Source: Limnomonas spitsbergensis
Lineage: Eukaryota; Chlorophyta; Chlorophyceae; Chlamydomonadales
Reading direction: 5' to 3'
DNA: 64,000 nt
NCBI GenBank assembly: GCA_037349105.1
Contig: JAYJMM010000025.1
Coordinates: 620,001-684,000 of the forward strand
Below the pieces are notes generated by a model, which saw only the letters and a program-made list of their open reading frames with translations, did not search any database and was not told where the DNA came from. A program made the translations under genes and the position numbers. Shown here one piece after another: positions 56,401 to 64,000 of the stretch; position 1 is the first letter of the stretch, and the number at the start of each line of letters is the position of its first letter.

Positions 56401-59400
56401 GCAGTAGGCCCTGTTACTGAGACATTGATCACAAACTAGTGGAGGAGAGGATCATGGGGAGTGAAGCGTTGGTTATTGAAGGGTGACTATGGCGGGGGAG
56501 GGGCCCTGGTGCAGTAGGCCCTGTTACTGAGACATTGATCACAAACTAGTGGAGGAGAGGATCATGGGGAGTGAAGCGTTGGTTATTGAAGGGTGACTAC
56601 GGCGGGGGAGGGGCCCTGGTGCAGTAGGCCCTGCTACTGAGACATTGATCACAAACTAGTGGAGGAGAGGATCATGGTGAGTGAAGCGTTGGTTATTGAA
56701 GGGTGACTATGGCGGGGGAGGGGCCCTGGTGCAGTACGCCCTGCTACTGAGACATTGATCACAAACTAGTGGAGGAGAGGATCATGGTGAGTGAAGCGTT
56801 GGTTATTGAAGGGGTGACTATGGCGGGGGAGGGGCCCTGGTGCAGTAGGCCCTGTTACTGAGACATTGATCACAAACTAGTGGAGGAGAGGATCATGGTG
56901 AGTGAAGCGTTGGTTATTGAAGGGTGACTATGGCGGGGGAGGAGCCCTGGTGCAGTAGGCCCTGCTACTGAGACATTGATCACAAACTAGTGGAGGAGAG
57001 GATCATGGGGAGTGAAGCGTTGGTTATTGAAGGGGTGACTATGGCGGGGGAGGGGCCCTGGTGCAGTAGGCCCTGTTACTGAGACATTGATCACAAACTA
57101 GTGGAGGAGAGGATCATGGTGAGTGAAGCGTTGGTTATTGAAGGGTGACTATGGCGGGGGAGGGGCCCTGGTGCAGTAGGCCCTGTTACTGAGACATTGA
57201 TCACAAACTAGTGGAGGAGAGGATCATGGGGAGTGAAGCGTTGGTTATTGAAGGGGTGACTACGGCGGGGGAGGGGCCCTGGTGCAGTAGGCCCTGCTAC
57301 TGAGACATTGATCACAAACTAGTGGAGGAGAGGATCATGGTGAGTGAAGCGTTGGTTATTGAAGGGTGACTATGGCGGGGGAGGGGCCCTGGTGCAGTAG
57401 GCCCTGTTACTGAGACATTGATCACAAACTAGTGGAGGAGAGGATCATGGGGAGTGAAGCGTTGGTTATTGAAGGGTGACTATGGCGGGGGAGGGGCCCT
57501 GGTGCAGTAGGCCCTGCTACTGAGACATTGATCACAAACTAGTGGAGGAGAGGATCATGGTGAGTGAAGCGTTGGTTATTGAAGGGTGACTATGGCGGGG
57601 GAGAGGCCCTGGTGCAGTAGGCCCTGTTACTGAGACATTGATCACAAACTAGTGGAGGAGAGGATCATGGGGAGTGAAGCGTTGGTTATTGAAGGGGTGA
57701 CTACGGCGGGGGAGGGGCCCTGGTGCAGTAGGCCCTGTTACTGAGACATTGATCACAAACTAGTGGAGGAGAGGATCATGGTGAGTGAAGCGTTGGTAAT
57801 TGAAGGGTGTCTATGGCGGGGGAGGAGCCCTGGTGCAGTAGGCCCTGTTACTGAGACATTGATCACAAACTAGTGGAGGAGAGGATCATGGGGAGTGAAG
57901 CATTGGTTATTGAAGGGGTGACTATGGCGGGGGAGGGGCCCTGGTGCAGTAGGCCCTGTTACTGAGACATTGATCACAAACTAGTGGAGGAGAGGATCAT
58001 GGGGAGTGAAGCGTTGGTTATTGAAGGGTGACTATGGCGGGGGAGGGGCCCTGGTGCAGTAGGCCCTGTTACTGAGACATTGATCACAAACTAGTGGAGG
58101 AAAGGATCATGGGGAGTGAAGCGTTGGTTATTGAAGGGTGACTATGGCGGGGGAGGGGCCCTGGTGCAGTAGGCCTTGTTACTGAGACATTGATCACAAA
58201 CTAGTGGAGGAGAGGATCATGGGGAGTGAAGCGTTGGTTATTGAAGGGTGACTATGGCGGGGGAGGGGCCCTGGTGCAGTAGGCCCTGCTACTGAGACAT
58301 TGATCACAAACTAGTGGAGGAGAGGATCATGGTGAGTGAAGCGTTGGTTATTATAAGGGGTGCTTCCAGTACAGGTCTGCGACAGTGCGGTCCCGGAGCA
58401 GTAGGCATCGCTTTAATTTTCAGAAAGAGTCATAAGCCTATCTTTTGTCAAAGAAAGGTGCAAGTTGTTTGCCGAGTTCACGGTTTCTATCCGGTAATAT
58501 TATCTGTTTTATACAAGTGAAAATAATTCTTTCATGTATTCACTATTTTTTCTTCTCCTTCAGCATTTACGAAAAAATAGTGGAGGAGAGGATCCTGGTA
58601 AATGAAGGATTGGTCATAAGAAGGGTACCTCCAGTACAGGTCAGGGACATTGCGGCCTATGGCAGGGGGGGGGGGGGCTAGTGCCGCAGGCCCCGCTGCT
58701 CAGGCAATCACGACAACCTTGTGTAGGAGAGGATCCTGGCAATTGAAAGATTAGTAGTTAAAAGGGTACCTTAAGTACAGGTCAACCCCAAATGCTGAAC
58801 CCTAACCCCTATTCCGCACCTTGCCTCACCAGGTGGGCAGTTTCCACTTAACCCTCAATTCTCAATCCCAAACCCTCAATTATGAGTGTCTGTACCCCTT
58901 TCCCTATTATATTTTTAGATCCTTTAAATTAAGTGGGCAGCATCCGCCTACCTCTCAATCCTGAACTCCCAATTATGAGTGTTTGTACCCCTTTGAGTGG
59001 CCTTTCCCCTATTTTATCTCCCTGTATTTATTTCCCTGTTTATCTCCCTTTCATCAGGTGGGCAGCATGCGCCTACCTGACCTCATCATGACTTATCGGG
59101 ACAAGGTCATGCTGGAGCGACAGCTAGCTGAGGTGAGCCATAAACCCTGAACCCTAAAAGGGTAGCTGAGTCATAAACACTCGCAAGACCCTCACCACTC
59201 CCTCACCACTCACCACCCACCTGCTCACCACTATACCAAGACTCACCACCCACTCACCACCCACCTGCTCACCACTATACCAAGACTCACCACCCACTCA
59301 CCTCCCACCTGCTCACCGCTATACCAAGACTCACCACCCACCTGCTCACCACTATACCAAGACTCACCACCCACTCACCACCCACTTGCTCACCACTATA

Positions 59401-59493
59401 CCAAGACTCACCACCCACTCACCACCCACTTGCTCACCACTATACCAAGACTCACCATCCACTCACCACCCACCTGTGCACCCCCCCCCCCCC

Positions 59494-59525
<32 letters not shown>

Positions 59526-61289
59526 CATATATATATATGCACAACTCCCTGCCACTCACCGCCCACATGCTTACCACGTACCACTCACCACCCACCTGTT
59601 CACCACTCACAATATCACATATGCGCACACACCCACTCACCTGCACATCACTCCCCCACCTATGCACCACTCCGTACCACTCACCACTCACCTGCACATC
59701 ACACCCCCACCACTCACGACCCACATAGCGATCACTCCCCCACCCCTCGCACCACTGATTAGGTGATGTCTAAGGATGAGGACTCGGATGATGAAGGCCC
59801 TCCCGATGAATCATCCGGCGCCATCAGTTCGATCAAAAACATGTTCAAGAGGTGTGCTCGCTGAACCCAAAGCGACTGAATAACTGATCGATAAAGTTTA
59901 CAAAGCCTGTGTAACGTCAGCTTAATTTGAAACCTGTTCAAAATGCACTCATGGCTAGGGTTTGCAAAAACAACGGCAGTTGTAACACTTTCCATCCTTC
60001 TTGACTAGGGTTTTCTAGATGCTTTCATTTCACCCATCAAAAACATGTACAAGGGGTGCATGCTTAAGCAGGGCTTGTAAAGCTAAATGTTGCTGAAATG
60101 TGGCTGAAGTGCAGCTGATGGGTAGCTGAAATGTGGCCAGAGCCCTGAATTATCTTGCCTAAGCCCTGAATGATTGAACCCTCCCGTCTGTCGTCTGATG
60201 CCAACACCCTACGCCCTAAACCAATATGTGCCCCCACCCCATGCCCCCTACCTGCGCGTCCCTTTACCCAATACCCCGCGCCCCTGTGCAGTGTCTTTGG
60301 GGGCTCCATTTCCGAAAAGAAGAAACCCAATCTTCCTATTGTGCGCGGCGCCAGCGAACCGTCCAGGAAGGCCACGAGCGACTGCGGTCAATCGGCGTTC
60401 GCCGTCGATAAGAGCGCCAACAGCGGCTTCTTTGCGACGAGGCGAAAGGCGGCCGCGGCGGCGGCCGCCGTCGCCGCCGCCGTCGGGCCGCAGAGCCCTG
60501 TCGCTGGCTCGATGTACGGCCTCGTGCGTGTGCGCGGTGCCTCCGGCGCTGGGAATTACATCCAGCCGCCCTCCTTCACAGGCGGAAGCCCCGGTCTGCT
60601 CCAGGTCAGTTGGGAGGGCGACCTCAAAAATACAAAAGGGGGGTAGGGTTTAGGTTCCTTGCACGTAAACCCTGGCTTCAAATCAACTCATCTGGAACTC
60701 TGCAGGTTAGTTATAAGCCGGGATAGCCAGGTTTCAAGGTAATTGTGCACTAGGAAACTGGAATCTCAAATTTGCAACCTTAAACCCGGTGACTGAGACC
60801 TGAAACCTGGGAACTGAAACCTGAAACGAGAAGCCTGAAACGAGAAACCTGTGATCTATAACCCGAAATCTGAAACCCGAAACCCTTCACCTGCAGGTCA
60901 GCCGAGACATGGACCTCCAGAGCACCTCGACTAACGCACCCGGCGCCTCATCAGCCCTTCAGCAGCAGCAGGCGCGCCGGCAGCAGCAGCTTGGCGTGCT
61001 GGCCGGTTATCACCCAACGAGCCCGCCGCCGGGCTCAGGGATCGGCACCGCCACCAGCTATGCGTCATCGGCCGACGTGATGCCAACGTCCCCCACTGCT
61101 GGGCCCTCAAGTCATCAACCCTCGCAGACGGGTGCAGCCGCTGCCGCGGTGGCGGCGGCGGCAGCGGCCGCAGCTGCAGCAGCGGTGGTTGCGAACTTGA
61201 TAGGTGGGGCAACAAGCCCGAAGCCGCCAGCGATGCCGCGATGCGTGGCGCTGCCGGGAGGCATTGCTGCTGCGCGGCCACGGCGGTAG
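47499..61289 (+). CDS. Gene P3: EF-hand protein with disordered, Ala/Gln-rich C-terminus, 476 aa
   Basis: Nine exons: 47499-47790, 51465-51543, 52968-53030, 53654-53732, 54422-54469, 59058-59132, 59763-59851, 60292-60604 and 60897-61289 (TAG). They sum to 1431 nt, exactly 477 codons, and every junction keeps phase with GT/AG borders. Residues 1-75 are Ser/Pro-rich. Residues 80-135 are helical. A canonical EF-hand loop lies at 136-147 (DLNADGSLGYCE: D136, N138, D140, G141, E147) and is split by intron 3 after G144. Residues 196-212 (LIMTYRDKVMLERQLAE) are helical, 215-230 are acidic, and the C-terminal 230 residues are low complexity with poly-Ala and poly-Gln. Calcium binding is inferred from the loop. 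No catalytic domain is visible and I do not recognise the family. Confidence 0.75.
47880..49470. repeat. 81-bp array, about 20 copies, in P3 intron 1
   Basis: The unit AGGTAGCTATGCATACAAAG + TGCATGTATAACAGGGGCAA + CACCACACTATGCAGGGCCA + TGCCATGCAAGAGGGCATG(AC/GT) has a period of 81 (starts 47967, 48048). As 27 codons it keeps a 661-codon minus-strand frame open, which I reject as a gene. Each unit starts with a donor-like AG|GTAGCT. The edge at 47872-47885 (CTGCCAG|GTAGGT) suggests origin near a splice donor. Confidence 0.95.
50030..50465 (+). repeat. 117-bp array, four copies, plus diverged copies to about 50760
   Basis: Units starting ATGCAACGACG(C/T)GCCTTTGG have a period of 117 (39 codons), so the frame stays open through the array. 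A worn copy is at 50590-50665 (GCCTAAAGCATCTTGGAGGC). It lies within P3 intron 1. No splice border fits P3 phase, so I treat it as non-coding. Confidence 0.9.
50800..51464 (+). repeat. About 105-bp decayed copies of the P3 exon 2 start
   Basis: The acceptor-side text of exon 2 (CATGCAG|AGTGTGTGACGTATGCGGA TCTGG) is preceded by earlier versions at about 51040, 51145, 51255 and 51365. For example, GCAAAATGTGTGACGCGTTT and GCAGTGTGTAACGTATGCGG. They are linked by GTAACTGCTAACT.ACATTCAAA.CATACTT. Confidence 0.75.
51510..52035 (+). repeat. About 60-90-bp copies of the P3 exon 2 end with its donor
   Basis: TTTGGGAGATATAAGGATGC ATACAA|GTGAG, the exon 2 end, recurs six to seven times (about 51566, 51640, 51715, 51793, 51871, 51948, then a worn copy at 52020). 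Units are separated by GGAATGGAAGGTGTGGGGAG-type text. Confidence 0.9.
52330..52960. repeat. C-rich minisatellite (CTCTACGCTATCCTCA-type units)
   Basis: Units of about 19-22 bp (CCCCCTCTACGCTATCCTCA; CCCCGCAATCTTGAA) combine into 60-65-bp units. Runs of 7-12 C are frequent (longest at about 52490-52499), so the other strand is G-rich with quadruplex potential. It ends at the exon 3 acceptor. Confidence 0.85.
53031..53653. other. P3 intron 3, with a GC-rich hairpin
   Basis: 53495-53545 contains GGCGCCGATGCCAG and its near inverse CTGGCATCGGCGGCC around an AT-rich loop. It may be a small transposon remnant. No exon. Confidence 0.5.
54443..58345 (+). repeat. 110/111-bp satellite of the P3 exon 5 end plus donor, about 36 copies
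   Basis: Each unit begins CACAAACTAGTGGAGGAGAG GATCATG|GTGAGTGAAG, i.e. the last nine codons of exon 5 and its 5' splice site, and ends TGTTACTGAGACATTGAT. Many units carry GGGGAGT in place of GGTGAGT, which destroys the donor. Shared rare variants (GTACGCC near 55632 and 56736; CTACGGCG near 55166/56268 and 55495/56598) show duplication of 10-unit blocks of about 1.1 kb. Confidence 0.95.
58346..59057. pseudogene. Diverged P3 exon 5 copies and exon 6 start copies
   Basis: 58564-58597 (TTCAG|...ATAGTGGAGGAGAGGATCCTG|GTAAAT) is a worn exon 5 with both borders, but it is 34 nt long and would shift the frame. A third trace is at 58723-58742. GTGGGCAGC, the exon 6 start, is echoed at about 58831 and 58941, with a pyrimidine-rich lead. 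Confidence 0.65.
59150..59760. repeat. CACC-rich minisatellite and (CA)n(TA)n microsatellite
   Basis: Units of ACTCACCACCCACCTGCTCA + CCACTATACCAAG (about 44-66 bp) run from 59185 to 59460. Then come a C run and (CA)n at 59478-59525 followed by TATATATATA. It lies inside P3 intron 6. Confidence 0.85.
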
Positions 61290-61400
61290 GCTAGGTGCTG
61301 ATTGGGGATGTTGCTGCTGGGCGGCCGCGGCGGTAGGCTAGGTGCTGCCGGGCAGCGTTGCTGCTGCGCGGCCGCGGCGGTAGGCTAGGTGCTGCTTGAG
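61255..61400 (+). repeat. Three copies of the P3 stop-codon region
   Basis: GTTGCTGCT(G/)(G/C)GCGGCC(G/A)CGGCGGTAGGCTAGGTGCTG is present at about 61263-61300, 61308-61345 and 61355-61393. The first contains the P3 stop (CGGTAG); the others are 3' UTR. Confidence 0.75.
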
Positions 61401-61559
61401 CGGTGGTGATGCCTTATAGCTTGAAGGCGCAGCCAGCCTACAGGGGATGTGCCAACAATTGTATCGGGTGCCAGATTTCAGGGGCGGAGGAGCGAATGGT
61501 TTTTTGAAAAGTATTATATCTGGGAGCTTCAGCTACAGTTCGGCTACATCACGGGGACA

Positions 61560-61697
61560 GAGGGGCCTGGTGCGGTAAGATCTGGTGCCGCAGGACCTGG
61601 TGCAGCAGGATCTAGTGCAGCAAGATCTGGTGCGGCAGGATCTGGTGTGGTAAGATTTGGTGCGGCAAGATCTGGTGCAGCAAGATCTGTTGATTGA
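61560..61697. repeat. 15-bp minisatellite
   Basis: GATCTGGTGCAGCAG/A units, about nine imperfect copies. The 15-bp length keeps frames open on both strands; not a gene. Confidence 0.85.
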
Positions 61698-63200
61698 GTG
61701 ACCGGCCGACACTTGAGTGACAGTAGTCAAGCTTGATCCCGATGGGCTTAGTACTAATGCATTGACTGCCCAGTGGCCTTCCATGGGTGGTCTGGTGAGC
61801 ACTGAAATAAACACAGGGGTCTGCGCCGCATGGCCACATGCTGCGGGAGACGACTGGGGATTCACTTAATGGGGACCTAAACTATGGGGGGAGACGATTG
61901 GGGATTCTCTAAACGCGGACCTGAAGTATGTGACTTAAACACCGTCTCGCTTTCTTGAGCGCCAAGGGACTGGGGGAGGGGAGGGGGCATGCTGGCGCCG
62001 AATTGCCCTGCAAATTGAACGGGGCTTGTCAACGGTTCAATATTTCGTACTAGTCTTTGGGGAAGCTCCCGGCGCAAATTACGGTCACCAGCTGCCTTGA
62101 TTATTGATTCTTGATTGTGAAGTGGGGTGGTTTGCGTATTGGATTACGAGCAAGGTGGGGGCTTTGGAAAGTCAGTTGGGGATTTGGAAAGTCGGTCGGG
62201 ATTTTGTTTTGTGCTTTTCGGCTCTTCAGTTCTCCTGAAACAAGGTGCTTAATATCTGTCTGGGTTGAGGGTCACTTACAGGGTTCGGGGCCCTATACGT
62301 TCTTCAGTTTCGATCAGGTTTGAAGACGTATGTACGACGAAGCTCCCAAGGGCAGGCCGCTGCAGTACATGCACTGTACTGCACTGTGCATGGCCATGGG
62401 TTGTATTGCAATTTACTGCAATAACGCAATGCACTCAGGGAGATGTCGCTTTGCAATGCACATGGCCGTACACTGTACTACAATGCACCGCACACGAGCA
62501 TGCGATGTGCTGTACTGCATCATACTGCACTGTATACAGTCATGCGCTAGTTTGTACCTGCCCCTCCGATCCACACTTAATCGTGGATATCAGTCATCAT
62601 GACTCAAAACTATTGGAGGACCATGTGTCGATTTTTGAACGGATGAGGGACACATTTCCTGCCTAAGAAACGTCGAACGAAATCATCCCCAAGCATCATA
62701 TTCGTCTGTATTTTGTTGGTTCATTCAACTGCCTGAAATGGAAAACCTCGTGACGCCCATTGTGACTTGGTGTTTTGTACTACAGCTCTTTGGCTGTTTT
62801 GCCAGGTCACTGGTTCGTTGTAGCCAGGCAAAGTGTTCGTGTTGAAATGTGAAGGGTGGGGTTTTGTTACAGGGCTGTGATCTTGTGCATGGACGTTTTT
62901 GAAGTCATGCACAGCATTAATTTCAGAAGTGTGATTGTGCTGTGATGGTCCAGCATTGATCATTAGAATATGTTTGATCGTGCATGGACGGATGGTAGGC
63001 TGGGCCCTCATGAGCTCCTGGCTCCGCATCCAGTGAGCCCCACTCAGGTGCGTCTCGACATTTTGTAATACTGAAAAGGTTTTTCCCGGGACCGGGAGAG
63101 ATTAAAGAGATCCTTTGAATAAACGAGGATTAAAACAGCACGGACAGATTTATATAACGCTCGGGCGTGCAAGCGTGATGGGGAGCCGCCACTATGTACA
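61698..63200. other. No gene seen
   Basis: Small duplications (GGGGAGACGATTGGGGATTC at about 61850 and 61889; GGAAAGTC near 62165-62195). TGCACTGTACTGCA-type words are dense at 62362-62535. Nothing else supported. Confidence 0.4.
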
Positions 63201-63204
63201 GGCA

Positions 63205-63560
63205 TTAGGCAAGCATGATATTTGAATTTGAAGGTAACTTGGCAGAGAGTGCATCCTCGATGTTGTGTTCGACATCGGACATGTATGGCACCCACGTCAA
63301 CACAATTGTGAGCTCTTCGGGCCATGCACAGCCGTAAATGTATCGTGTGAAAACGGACAAGCTGGTTGGGAGATATGATACTGACTTGTGTGGTGCGCTT
63401 CCTTCCCAACCCATCCATTAACAGCACCCAGACCGTTACCATTGAATTTTCCAATGCCCATGCCACTCAGACTTGAATACAGCTGAATGGCACTTGCTCG
63501 TTCGACAACAGCAGCAACAACAGCATGACAGAGCCAGAGAATAAACCCGAAGTGAACCAT
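63205..63560 (-). CDS. Possible secreted protein exon(s), weak
   Basis: On the minus strand a frame from 63560 starts with a signal-peptide-like sequence (MVHFGFILWLCHAVVAAVV). A second frame, 63380-63205, reads protein-like and ends DALSAKLPSNSNIMLA and stop. The two are in different frames, with no confirmed splice between them. Neither resembles a family I know. Confidence 0.25.
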
Positions 63561-64000
63561 AAACTAGGCTGTGATAATTCAAATGATTTTTGTGCAGAGA
63601 TTATCATTGAAGGGCCCTGTCAGCCTCGACAGCATTCCCAGAGCAATGACGTTGGCTGCTCGCCAATATGGCGCGCATTTGCAGTGATTTGTTTTGAGTC
63701 AACTGTTAGATCAGGGGTTAGATCTAAGCATGAGTGCCGTTCAGTGCCAACAGTACTGACAGCGCCAATAGGACTGACAGCTTGGTTTTAATTTGTTTTA
63801 CGATCCTCTAAATTTATTCAATCTGATCCTTCCCCTTCTTCATCAAGTACAGACAAATTCAAGTTCGTAATCAGGAAAAAAGGGCTGCCTACCACAAATC
63901 TGTTACTAGTGTGGAGCAATCCCCATCAGAAATCAAGTGGTAGCCAATGACGCAGGGAGTTTTAGATCCCGTCTGCAAGGCTGTATAGGCAGTGTGAAGC
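63561..64000. other. Right edge, no gene recognised
   Basis: An 88-codon + frame at 63525-63791 overlaps the minus-strand candidate and has no recognisable content. CAGTGCCAACAGTACTGACAG and its neighbours are short imperfect repeats. Confidence 0.3.

Noticed and set aside
58564..58597. Alternative exon for P3 exon 5
   Set aside because: It has both splice borders, but its 34-nt length would shift the frame between two phase-0 junctions.

Overview
This 64 kb window is eukaryotic nuclear DNA, most probably from a green alga (Chlorophyta, perhaps a chlorophycean). The reasons are many small exons with GT/AG borders, a nuclear gene for a plastid ECF-type transporter subunit (ABCI12), a fragment of 18S rRNA running into a chlorophyte-like ITS1 start, LINE remains, and a very high load of minisatellites and CATG/GCATGC palindromes. 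The genus cannot be fixed from sequence alone; a Haematococcus-like repeat-rich genome is only a guess.

Layout. 1-3.4 kb: inverted-repeat mobile element, degenerate sequence and a 29-bp palindromic minisatellite. 3.4-14.4 kb (+): a long, partly resolved gene (P1) for a Gln/His-rich, acidic, helical protein, with enormous repeat-filled introns. 14.8-17.4 kb: short dispersed repeats and a LINE ORF1 fragment. 17.7-20.0 kb (-): a complete four-exon gene (M1) for a signal peptide + WW domain + single transmembrane helix + Lys-rich tail protein. 20.4-22.8 kb (-): 5'-truncated LINE with an RNase H domain. 24.0-25.3 kb: 42-bp minisatellite. 25.9-30.9 kb (-): gene M2, signal peptide + WW domains + acidic tail ending in KDEL. 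32.7-38.5 kb (+): ABCI12. 38.6-47.2 kb: transposon remains, two of them informative nested insertions. 47.5-61.3 kb (+): gene P3, nine exons, 476 codons in perfect phase, with a canonical EF-hand. 61.3-64 kb: short repeats and one weak reading frame.

The most striking property is shared by all five genes on both strands. The introns next to exon borders are filled with decaying tandem copies of that same border: branch/polypyrimidine tract + 3' splice site + start of exon, or end of exon + 5' splice site. Several have grown into large satellites (about 64 x 47 bp, about 36 x 110 bp, about 20 x 36 bp). Splice phases across the intact copies are consistent in every gene, which shows which copy is the functional exon. 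A second point of interest is that two neighbouring genes, M1 and M2, put WW domains, normally cytosolic or nuclear, behind signal peptides, one of them with a C-terminal KDEL.

All exon models were made by eye from splice motifs and phase. No alignment or database search was run.
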